Origin: Flavobacteriales bacterium
GTDB taxonomy: Bacteria; Bacteroidota; Bacteroidia; Flavobacteriales_D; Crocinitomicaceae
Assembly: GCA_947449575.1 (NCBI GenBank)
Contig: CANFRV010000009.1
Coordinates: 54,088-118,087 of the forward strand
Direction: 5' to 3'
DNA length: 64,000 bases
The position numbers were made by a program, and so were the translations under genes. The notes beneath the pieces are model-generated. The model made no database searches and was not told where the DNA came from. It saw only the letters and a list, made by a program, of their open reading frames with translations. Below are positions 54,058 to 61,843 of this stretch, piece after piece; the stretch's first letter is position 1, and every line of letters begins with the position of its first letter.

Positions 54058-55638
54058 ATGTTTACTTTATTAATTATCGTTATTGTCATAGCCTTACTCT
54101 TTGATTTGGTAAACGGTTTTCATGATGCAGCAAACTCGATTGCGACGGTTGTTGCTACGAAAGTTCTGTCTCCATTTCAAGCAGTTATTTGGGCAGCCAC
54201 TTTTAATATAATAGCTTTTTGGATTTTCGATATGAGTGTTGGTAATACCGTCGCAAAAACTGTAGATAACAACGCCATCGATTTATGGGTAATTCTTGCG
54301 GGTCTTATTTCTGCTACAATTTGGAATCTATTTACTTGGAAATTAGGTATCCCTTCTTCTTCTAGTCATACTTTAATAGGCGGATTTGCTGGTGCAGCAG
54401 TCGCTCATGGTGGATTTGATGTAATTGCCACAAGTGAAATTATTAAAGTGATTGCTTTTATTTTTCTTGCTCCATTTATCGGAGGTATTATCGCTTTTGT
54501 AATTGCATTAATTACGATGAGTAGAAAGGTTTTTTTGAAATTCTTTATTGTCTTAGCGGGTTCAGTTGGCGTGTATTTTGTGATGGATTATATGGTTGAA
54601 TTCATGGACATGAAACCTATCATGATGAACATTGTTTTAGTAATGTTAATCATCTTTATTCTTGCTTTCATCTACTATATGGTTGTTCATGGAAGAAGGC
54701 AAACAGCCATGAAAGAATCAAACATGTATAAAAGATTGCAATTACTTTCTTCTGCTGCTTTCTCTTTAGGTCATGGCGGGGCAGATTCTCAAAAAGTAAT
54801 GGGGATTATTTGTGCGGCATTGATGGTCTATGGAAACTATGCGCGAAATCCTGCACATTCAGAAAAAGTAAATGAAAATTTCAAAATATCTGAATTAATG
54901 CAAATTGAACATACGAATGGTGAAGGGAAAAAATCAAAATTTAAACCTGAATATATCACTGTAAACAATGTTCTTTTATATAAAGATGGCGATAAGATTA
55001 AAGACGCAACTTCACAAGAAGTAGTGTTTGATAAAAACGGGAAATTAAATGCATCTTACAAAAATGCACCAGAATTTGAAAAAACGAAAATTCCAAAAAA
55101 ATTCGATAAATTATTAATCTATACAAAAGGACATGATATTTATGATGCAAAAACAGATGTGAAAATTTTTGCTGATCATGAATTAAATGCCAAATATTCT
55201 AATGCTGGAGTTTTTGCTACTTGTGTCAATAAAGGAGAATTAAAATCTGGATACAAAATAAAAACAAAAGTTAATTCTGATACGATGCCTTTCTGGATCG
55301 CTTTTGGATGTTATTTCATGATTGGAATAGGAACATTATTTGGCGGTTGGAAAATCGTTAAAACAATGGGGTCTAAAATTACGAAAGTTAATGCATTAGA
55401 AGGTGTTTGTGCTGAAACAGCAGGAGCGCTAACCTTATTTGTAGTTAGTAATTTAGGGATTCCTGTTTCAACTACACATACAATTACAGGAGCAATTATA
55501 GGTGTGGGAGCAACAAAAAGATTGAGCGCCGTTCGATGGGGCGTTACTATCGGTTTACTTTGGGCTTGGGTTCTTACCATTCCAGTCAGTGGATTATTAG
55601 CTGCTGGTATTTATTATGCTATTTGCTTATTTAAATGA
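54058..55638 (+). CDS. pitA: Inorganic phosphate transporter (PiT family) with repeated cytoplasmic insert
   Basis: A 526-residue phosphate permease. Two copies of the PiT signature are seen: DLVNGFHDAANSIATVVATK near the N-terminus, and LEGVCAETAGALTLFVVSNL, then GIPVSTTHTITGAIIG, near the C-terminus. The loop between them (about residues 265-410) is long and hydrophilic and contains two related 48-residue units (LLYKDGDKIKDA with LNASYKNA, LIYTKGHDIYDA with LNAKYSNA). PiT proteins use H+ or Na+ to import metal-phosphate. The DUF47 partner precedes it. A hairpin follows the stop. Confidence 0.92.
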   Translation: MFTLLIIVIVIALLFDLVNGFHDAANSIATVVATKVLSPFQAVIWAATFNIIAFWIFDMSVGNTVAKTVDNNAIDLWVILAGLISATIWNLFTWKLGIPSSSSHTLIGGFAGAAVAHGGFDVIATSEIIKVIAFIFLAPFIGGIIAFVIALITMSRKVFLKFFIVLAGSVGVYFVMDYMVEFMDMKPIMMNIVLVMLIIFILAFIYYMVVHGRRQTAMKESNMYKRLQLLSSAAFSLGHGGADSQKVMGIICAALMVYGNYARNPAHSEKVNENFKISELMQIEHTNGEGKKSKFKPEYITVNNVLLYKDGDKIKDATSQEVVFDKNGKLNASYKNAPEFEKTKIPKKFDKLLIYTKGHDIYDAKTDVKIFADHELNAKYSNAGVFATCVNKGELKSGYKIKTKVNSDTMPFWIAFGCYFMIGIGTLFGGWKIVKTMGSKITKVNALEGVCAETAGALTLFVVSNLGIPVSTTHTITGAIIGVGATKRLSAVRWGVTIGLLWAWVLTIPVSGLLAAGIYYAICLFK

Positions 55639-55687
55639 TTGATGTTTAATGGTGGATGAAATCAAACATCCATCATTAAACATCCAA
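55639..55687. repeat. Long imperfect hairpin between pitA and tadA
   Basis: TTGATGTTTAATGGTGGATG pairs with an inverted copy at 55667-55687 (one bulge, one mismatch) over an 8-nt loop. It lies between convergent genes and may act as a terminator or be a REP-like repeat; no T tract directly follows. Confidence 0.5.
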
Positions 55688-55697
55688 TATTAGTATA

Positions 55698-56141
55698 TCA
55701 TCGTTTATTTTCAAAAAATAATTTCATTAAATCCCCACATTCTTTTTCCATAATGCCATTCATAATCAATGTTTTTGGGTGATATAATTCGTTTTTATAT
55801 CTGCCTGCTCCTCGTTTTTCATCTCTGGCACCGTAAACAATTTTATCTATTTGCGACCAATACAAAGCTCCCGCGCACATTACACATGGCTCAAGTGTGA
55901 CGTACATCGTGCAACCCGTTAGGTATTTCCCTCCTATCGATTCTGCTGCTGCAGTGATTGCTTGAATTTCAGCATGAGCAGTCACATCGTTTAATAATTC
56001 GGTAAAATTATGTGTGCGGGCAATAATTTGATTATTTACCACAATAACTGCTCCGACAGGAATTTCTCCTAAAGAAAACGCTTTTTCCGCTTCCATATAG
56101 GCTTGTCGCATAAAATATTCGTCGTTGAAGGGTGTAATCAT
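55698..56141 (-). CDS. tadA: tRNA-specific adenosine deaminase
   Basis: A 147-residue zinc deaminase that makes inosine at the wobble base of tRNA-Arg. The zinc and catalytic motifs are TAHAEIQAITAAAESIGGK and LEPCVMCAGALYWSQIDKI. YMEAEKAFSLGEIPVGAVIV is the typical TadA N-terminus, and DEKRGAGRYKNE is the substrate-side loop. Length is normal. Its ATG lies 1 bp after the stop of the glycoside hydrolase gene, so the two are on one transcript. Confidence 0.92.
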   Translation of the reverse strand: MITPFNDEYFMRQAYMEAEKAFSLGEIPVGAVIVVNNQIIARTHNFTELLNDVTAHAEIQAITAAAESIGGKYLTGCTMYVTLEPCVMCAGALYWSQIDKIVYGARDEKRGAGRYKNELYHPKTLIMNGIMEKECGDLMKLFFENKR

Positions 56142-56142
56142 T

Positions 56143-58338
56143 TTATTGTTTTAGTGTTTTTCGTTTTAATCTTCCCAAATACTGTACTTTATAGGCATAA
56201 TCTGGATTTATTTTATCTAAATTGGGAACATGAGGATAAATCGAGGAAGATAGGTTCGTTGTCAATATTTGCGTGAAAGAAGGGTCTAAAGCAAGATCTT
56301 GCCCTGTGGTTTTATAAAATTCAATTTTATAAAAATTCTTTTTAAATCCAAAGTTATGAATCAATCCTGAAATTTGAAAAGTCGGATTTTTTTCAATTCC
56401 AGCACCATCCATTCCGATAGGAACTGCTCCGCCTTTTAATGTGTAATCATCTTCATACGCACTTGCGTGAAAATCTCCTCCTTTTGGAGAATTCAAATCA
56501 TATCCACCTCCAACAAAACAGGGATGATCTAAGTTGTTTTTATCTACCAACTCCTTGATGCACGGATGTTCATTGTATAAATTTCTCCAATAAAAAGTAG
56601 AATTGTGCACCCACCCCAATATTCTTTCTTCATTTTCACTTGTTAAATAGTAATTTTCAATTTTTCTAGCAGTTGACGTTTCACTATCACTACATCGATG
56701 TGGCTTGTAGTTCATCTTTTTTAAATCTTCTCCCTTAAAAAAAGTATTAATATGTCTCAACTGTTTTTGATAACCAAAATCATGTACTCCTCGGTCCCAC
56801 CACCAGTCAAGGCCCGTCCCAAAAGCTCCCATAAAAGAGGTTGCCCATAGTGCATTGTGATATTCAATGTCCGTGCAACAATAGGTCGTTAATTTATCAT
56901 CTGCAATTCCAATTTCTTCAAAAATAATAGGCTTATGAAAAATCTTCCATTCTTTATCTGCCACAAAAGCTCTAAAATCATAATTAATGTTTTTCAAAGA
57001 TTCATACAAATGAACAGAGACCACATCAGAATTTTTCATAAACCCATCGAAAAGAGGATCGTTTTCATACGTAGGTAAAGTTGCATATGAATTTGAAAAT
57101 AAAATTTTACTATTTAGTTCTTTTAAAATGTATTTTTTTTGATGTATAAACCAATTTTTAAGTACTGAAATACCTAATTGTTCCGTATACTTCGGATTCT
57201 TTTTTGACTCTTCAGCCACAACACCTTGCACCCAATAATTTACTTCAGAATAGCCGTAGAAACTAAAACTTGTGCTATAACCCCAGCGCGAAAAGACATA
57301 CCTCAAAGATTTTAATTGCCATTCAATCGCTTCTTCATTTGTTAAATATTCTTCTTTTCTACTCAAGGCTAATCCAATTCTATAAGGGTTTTCAAACCAA
57401 CTAACACCACTCCAATCTGGACCACCAGGATTGTAATGACTATCCATCAATTCAACATGGTGACGAAAAACAATAAAATAGACGCCGTTTTTTTCACATA
57501 ATTCGACCATTTTATCAAACCCATACATTTCATCTAATTTACCATTGTAATTATTATAAATTGGCCAATCAGGCAAAGCTGCTTGCGGTTGCATATCAAA
57601 GCGCGTGAAATTTCCTCCCGCATTAATTAATTGTTGTAATCCTTCTAAATGATGCGTGTTTTGAGAAGGTTTATAACTGAAAAAACCCCCACTTGAAATA
57701 TTATTTCCTTGCGCAATAAAAGTCTCTCCCGTTTCGCTATAGGAAAGATATCGATCGCCTTCTGCACCCGTATTTGATGTTTTCAAAACCCCTTTGTATT
57801 TTGAAGGCAATGTTTCAAAACGAAGGACTGTTTCAATCGGAGTATTTTTATTTTTAGTAAACACTTCCACTAAAACCTGCCATTCTCCAATTTCATCTGG
57901 CGCAAATCTAACCCTCCAAGGAAATGAAGTCGTGTCTTTTTCCCATTGATCAACACTATGATTTTCTAAAAATGGTTGATAGTAAAAACCGTAACGCTTC
58001 GTCCGAATACCAGTTGGAGAAATAAAAACAGCTTCAAAATTAATTTGATCAGGATCAAAAGGGTTAATTCCTGCAGTGTCTTGCTTCGTTAAAAAATCGT
58101 CTATATTCTTTTGAATATTCTCAGATAATTTAAACCCAAATTCAGTTTTATCGTATTTTACAACAATTCCTGGTGTTGCTGCAGGTTGATACCAGACCGG
58201 TTCAATAAACTGCTGATCTAAAGAAGTTCTAATAACCGAATGATTCGCAAGTACTGGGAATTTCTTTGGGTGACTATTTTGAGCCCAACCAAGTGAAGAA
58301 GTTAGGGCTAGTATACAATAAAAAACAACTCTTTTCAT
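56143..58338 (-). CDS. Putative glycoside hydrolase (DUF5060-like plus GH-A-type barrel)
   Basis: A 731-residue exported protein (signal peptide VVFYCILALTSSLGWAQ). Residues about 60-175 look like a DUF5060 beta-sandwich with FEAVFISPTGIRTKRYGFYY and RVRFAPDEIGEWQVLVEV. Residues about 190-560 form a TIM-barrel-like region. FYGYSEVNYWVQGV would carry the acid/base Glu and KPIIFEEIGIADDK the nucleophile Glu of clan GH-A. The end, about 600-731, is a beta domain without a sorting motif. The substrate is unknown, and no SusC/SusD pair or other CAZyme is nearby. It probably acts in the periplasm or at the surface. tadA follows 1 bp later. Confidence 0.72.
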   Translation of the reverse strand: MKRVVFYCILALTSSLGWAQNSHPKKFPVLANHSVIRTSLDQQFIEPVWYQPAATPGIVVKYDKTEFGFKLSENIQKNIDDFLTKQDTAGINPFDPDQINFEAVFISPTGIRTKRYGFYYQPFLENHSVDQWEKDTTSFPWRVRFAPDEIGEWQVLVEVFTKNKNTPIETVLRFETLPSKYKGVLKTSNTGAEGDRYLSYSETGETFIAQGNNISSGGFFSYKPSQNTHHLEGLQQLINAGGNFTRFDMQPQAALPDWPIYNNYNGKLDEMYGFDKMVELCEKNGVYFIVFRHHVELMDSHYNPGGPDWSGVSWFENPYRIGLALSRKEEYLTNEEAIEWQLKSLRYVFSRWGYSTSFSFYGYSEVNYWVQGVVAEESKKNPKYTEQLGISVLKNWFIHQKKYILKELNSKILFSNSYATLPTYENDPLFDGFMKNSDVVSVHLYESLKNINYDFRAFVADKEWKIFHKPIIFEEIGIADDKLTTYCCTDIEYHNALWATSFMGAFGTGLDWWWDRGVHDFGYQKQLRHINTFFKGEDLKKMNYKPHRCSDSETSTARKIENYYLTSENEERILGWVHNSTFYWRNLYNEHPCIKELVDKNNLDHPCFVGGGYDLNSPKGGDFHASAYEDDYTLKGGAVPIGMDGAGIEKNPTFQISGLIHNFGFKKNFYKIEFYKTTGQDLALDPSFTQILTTNLSSSIYPHVPNLDKINPDYAYKVQYLGRLKRKTLKQ

Positions 58339-58370
58339 CTACAAAAAATTAATCAGCTACAACATTTTTA

Positions 58371-58378
58371 CAAATTTA
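58371..58378 (-). promoter_or_regulatory. -7 box before the glycoside hydrolase gene
   Basis: CAAATTTA reads TAAATTTG on the minus strand, 32 bp before the ATG at 58338. A partner at standard distance is weak. Confidence 0.35.
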
Positions 58379-58602
58379 TTAAACCTTCTCAAGTAATCTT
58401 GCCTTTTTAAGAAAAAGAACTTCGAACCTCCTCATTCCTTCCAACAAAATCGGAAAAATAATTACTTTTTAAACTAGTGTAAATACTATTTTCAAAAAAA
58501 TCTATTTACCGTGTAACTTTTTGATCAGAAGAAAGTCTTACAATCATGCGTCTAAAAAAGTAGGTGCTGTAAACATAAAAAACAAACGTAAAAAAGCTAA
58601 TT

Positions 58603-59445
58603 ATGAAACAATTTATTTACTCCGTATTCATTTGCTTAACAATAAGCCCTGTCTTTTCGCAAGAGGAAAGCACGAATACATCCGAAAAAGTTAAATCTGA
58701 TACATCTAGAACAGTTGTAGGAAAAATAGAAATAATAACGGTTAATGATAAAGTTATTTCAGCACATTACCCAGCAGTTAGCGACACAATTGACGCCTCT
58801 CCCTCAGAAGAAGAAATCGAAAAAAATGAAGCGCATTGGTCAGGATTAGAGCTAGGTGTTAATGCATTATTAAACGCCCAAAACACAACGAACTTTTCTA
58901 AAAATCCTTATTGGGAAAACGATCCTGCACAATCTTTTAGTTTTAATTTCAACTTTGCGGAAAGAAAATTTGATCTTTACAAACACTACGTAGGGGTTAC
59001 AACTGGACTTGGAATCAATTTTAACCAATTCGCGTTTTCAAATAATTATGTATTACAAAGTAACAAGGATAGTGTTTTTGGTGTTCTTGATACGGTCTAT
59101 AATTATTCTAAGAATAAATTAAAAGCTTGCTACTTGCAAGTTCCATTGTTATTGGAATTTAATACAAAAAAAAATTCAAACAAGAGTTTTTATTTAGCCG
59201 CAGGATTAATCGGAGGTATACGCTTAGCATCTAAAACGAAGCGCGAAGGTGAAGTTGATGGTAAGAACTTTGAACAAAAAGTGAAAGGAGTTTATTCATT
59301 AAATTCATTTAAAGTGGATGCGACTGTAAGAATTGGCTATGCTAAATGGGGTGCTTTTGCAACGTATTCATTAATTCCTTTATTTGAAACAACAAAAACA
59401 GTCGCTGTACATCCTTTTACAGTCGGTTTGACACATAGTTTTTAA
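58603..59445 (+). CDS. Outer-membrane beta-barrel protein (PorT-like)
   Basis: A 280-residue exported protein with a signal peptide (SVFICLTISPVFSQ). A charged region of about 70 residues precedes a barrel of alternating strands (HWSGLELGVNALLNAQNTTN, YKHYVGVTTGLGINFNQFAF, KACYLQVPLLLEFNTKKNSN, KSFYLAAGLIGGIRLASKTK). The protein ends with aromatic residues (HPFTVGLTHSF), the usual barrel sorting signal. It resembles the PorT/outer-membrane-beta-barrel group of Bacteroidota. The role is not known. It ends 7 bp from the convergent PorP gene. Confidence 0.75.
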   Translation: MKQFIYSVFICLTISPVFSQEESTNTSEKVKSDTSRTVVGKIEIITVNDKVISAHYPAVSDTIDASPSEEEIEKNEAHWSGLELGVNALLNAQNTTNFSKNPYWENDPAQSFSFNFNFAERKFDLYKHYVGVTTGLGINFNQFAFSNNYVLQSNKDSVFGVLDTVYNYSKNKLKACYLQVPLLLEFNTKKNSNKSFYLAAGLIGGIRLASKTKREGEVDGKNFEQKVKGVYSLNSFKVDATVRIGYAKWGAFATYSLIPLFETTKTVAVHPFTVGLTHSF

Positions 59446-59452
59446 CGGTAAT

Positions 59453-60397
59453 TTACTCAAAAAGGGGACACTGGGTTAATTTTGTGTTTTTAGATTTACA
59501 TGTTGTAAAAATCAATGAAACCTCATGCGTATTCAGTGTTCCTTTTCTTAAAGGTGAAAGAATAAAGTCAAAAGAATATTGAATGGTTAATTGTTTAACT
59601 TTGAAATTAGCCATCATCAGAAAAGCATCTGTATTTCTATACCCAATGCCCAAACCGAATTGATTTTGAAAATCAAAAAGTAAATTTAGATCCATGGAAA
59701 TAGGTCCAGCGGGTGGCACTCTCATTATAAATGCAGGCAAGAAAGTATATTTCTTATTCATCGAATACCGATATCCCGCATTTAAAATCATATGGAAACG
59801 AAATTTGGAATCACTTCCGATATTGTCCCATTTCGAATGAATTAAATTAGGTAGTACCAATCCAAAATAATAATTTTTACCATTCCACCATGCACCAAAA
59901 GTGGCATCTGGTTTTATAAATGAAGTCGATTTAGTAATTGAAGGGTCCGGATTGATCGTAATTGTGTTTTGAGAATTGTAGCCAAATTGAACAAATCCAC
60001 CATATAAACCTAAAGAAAGGCGCGTATCTGGCGTAAAATTAAAATGTGCTGCGTATGCAACATTTAGACGAGTAGATGAAAAATTTCCAATATTATCCAC
60101 TTCCACTTTAACGCCAATTCCATGTCGAGCGCTGAGTTTTGTTTTTCGTTTAATTCCTAAAGGAGTGCTAAAGGTGATAAATCCACTTTTTGGCGCTCCT
60201 TCAAATCCCAACCATTGCATTCGATAGAGGGAATGAACATCTAAACAATTTTTTATACCAGCATGAGCAGGGTTGAGAGACAACTGATGAGACGACCATT
60301 GGGAATATTGAGGCAGTTGTTGCGAAAAACCAAGCACCTTACAAAATAAAATAATATGTATGAGAAGAAAGTAGCGTGTTTTATTCTGCATCATCAT
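59453..60397 (-). CDS. PorP/SprF family type IX secretion membrane protein
   Basis: A 314-residue outer-membrane protein. A signal peptide (FLLIHIILFCKVLGFSQ) is followed by LPQYSQWSSHQLSLNPAHAG, the hallmark start of PorP/SprF proteins. A barrel of about a dozen strands follows (LSLGLYGGFVQFGYN, ATFGAWWNGKNYYFGLVLPN, GYRNTDAFLMMANFKVKQLT). In Flavobacterium, SprF-like proteins act with T9SS to bring type B-CTD adhesins such as SprB to the surface. Its ATG overlaps the stop of the upstream type B cargo gene by 4 bp, so this is a cargo/partner pair. Confidence 0.9.
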   Translation of the reverse strand: MMMQNKTRYFLLIHIILFCKVLGFSQQLPQYSQWSSHQLSLNPAHAGIKNCLDVHSLYRMQWLGFEGAPKSGFITFSTPLGIKRKTKLSARHGIGVKVEVDNIGNFSSTRLNVAYAAHFNFTPDTRLSLGLYGGFVQFGYNSQNTITINPDPSITKSTSFIKPDATFGAWWNGKNYYFGLVLPNLIHSKWDNIGSDSKFRFHMILNAGYRYSMNKKYTFLPAFIMRVPPAGPISMDLNLLFDFQNQFGLGIGYRNTDAFLMMANFKVKQLTIQYSFDFILSPLRKGTLNTHEVSLIFTTCKSKNTKLTQCPLFE

Positions 60398-61689
60398 CTT
60401 ATTACTGTAACACTTCCTTTTTTCACTTGTTTGTCTTTGTCGCGCAATTCAAGAACATAAAAGTAAACACCTGATGCTAATTCTTTATTATGAATTTCTC
60501 CTGTCCAAGCTTTCTCGTAAGAATAACCTGATTTTTGAAAAACGGCTTGGCCCCAACGATCATATATATAGAGCAAATTATTAGGGTATTTTTCAATTCC
60601 AACAATTTCAAAAACATCGTTTATTTCATCATTATTCGGAGAAAAGGTAGTGGGAATAATTAATTCTGTTTGAATAAAAACCGTCATGTCATCTAATAAT
60701 GTACAGCCATTTTCAACTGCACTAAACGTATACGTGGTCGTTTCTATGGGTACAGCCACAGGATTTAAAACACTACTATTTGTTACTAGAAGACCTGGTG
60801 ACCAAGAATATATCGGGGCTGATGTGGTACCTTGAAGTTGTGCAGATTGACCAGATTCAATAAACTGATCAGGGCCAGCATCGACCATAAAAGTGTATAC
60901 TACGTAAGGCGGAGTATTGGATGTGATTATTTGTGAACAAAGTGTAAAACAAGTATTTGATACCGTAATTACATCGCCCGTTTTTAAAGTGGTAGTTTGG
61001 TAAACACTGTCAGCAGTTGTAGCAACCAAAACATCATTTATATACCATCTATATCCAACGCTATCAGGGCAATTTAACATATTTGCATATAAATATACCT
61101 GCTCATTTTGACAAATATTTTGTGCACTTGAATGAATCGTAATACTAGGGGGAATCCGATCTACAGCGGTTCCTGAAAGAATAACAGAGCAGGTACATTC
61201 TGCCGCTACATTAATATTAACACCTGATTTATCGCCATTTACAACAATATAATAGGTGGTATTAGCAGCCAGAGCAAGTGCGTTAAGTGAGAAATTTCCT
61301 GTTGCATTTGATACACAATTTCCTACCTGCACATATGTATTACCATTGCAAGGAAGTACCGCGCTAAAAATACAGGCCTGTAGTTCCGTGTCTTGTGCTG
61401 CTGCCGCTTGAAAAACTAAGTTAGAAAAATCTACTTGCACATCTCCTCCGGTTGAATTGGTTGTAAATTTGAGCCAAATTGTATTGTTTGCAGGAAAACA
61501 AAAAATAAAATCATCTTCGCAATCTGGGCAAAAAGTTTTATTTGCTCCAATATTATTTATAGAAGTGCTGGTATTAGGACAAATTTCTAATGCCTGAAAG
61601 CAATCATTGTAGATGGGTTGGGCAAAAAGAAAAAAATTTCCCTTGCAAAGTATACATATTAAAAAGATCACATTTCTAACAAGATTCAT
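60394..61689 (-). CDS. Adhesin-like protein with T9SS type B (CHU/gliding-motility) C-terminus
   Basis: A 431-residue exported protein from the ATG at 61689 (signal peptide NVIFLICILCKGNFFLFAQ). Its N-terminal half has NDCFQALEICPNTSTS, DDFIFCFPANNTIWLKFTTN and TTYYIVVNGDKSGVNINVAA, a beta-sandwich common in CHU-type surface proteins. An Ig/PKD-like unit follows (DAGPDQFIESGQSAQLQGTT, YSWSPGLLVTN). The last 85 residues are the type B sorting domain (IPTTFSPNNDEINDVFEIVG, LYIYDRWGQAVFQKS, LASGVYFYVLELRDKDKQVK). An upstream ATG at 61743 is in frame but less likely. It is coupled to PorP by a 4-bp overlap. Confidence 0.86.
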   Translation of the reverse strand: MNLVRNVIFLICILCKGNFFLFAQPIYNDCFQALEICPNTSTSINNIGANKTFCPDCEDDFIFCFPANNTIWLKFTTNSTGGDVQVDFSNLVFQAAAAQDTELQACIFSAVLPCNGNTYVQVGNCVSNATGNFSLNALALAANTTYYIVVNGDKSGVNINVAAECTCSVILSGTAVDRIPPSITIHSSAQNICQNEQVYLYANMLNCPDSVGYRWYINDVLVATTADSVYQTTTLKTGDVITVSNTCFTLCSQIITSNTPPYVVYTFMVDAGPDQFIESGQSAQLQGTTSAPIYSWSPGLLVTNSSVLNPVAVPIETTTYTFSAVENGCTLLDDMTVFIQTELIIPTTFSPNNDEINDVFEIVGIEKYPNNLLYIYDRWGQAVFQKSGYSYEKAWTGEIHNKELASGVYFYVLELRDKDKQVKKGSVTVIR

Positions 61690-61843
61690 CCTGTTTCCTT
61701 TATTTTCGATGAAAGTAGCAATAATTGAATAGAAGATAATCACGTTATTAAAACTTTTTTTACTAGAACGTATTTTATTGCATAATTATTTTGAATTTTG
61801 GCATAATAATCGTTTTGAAGATTATTACTTAAAAACACACACT

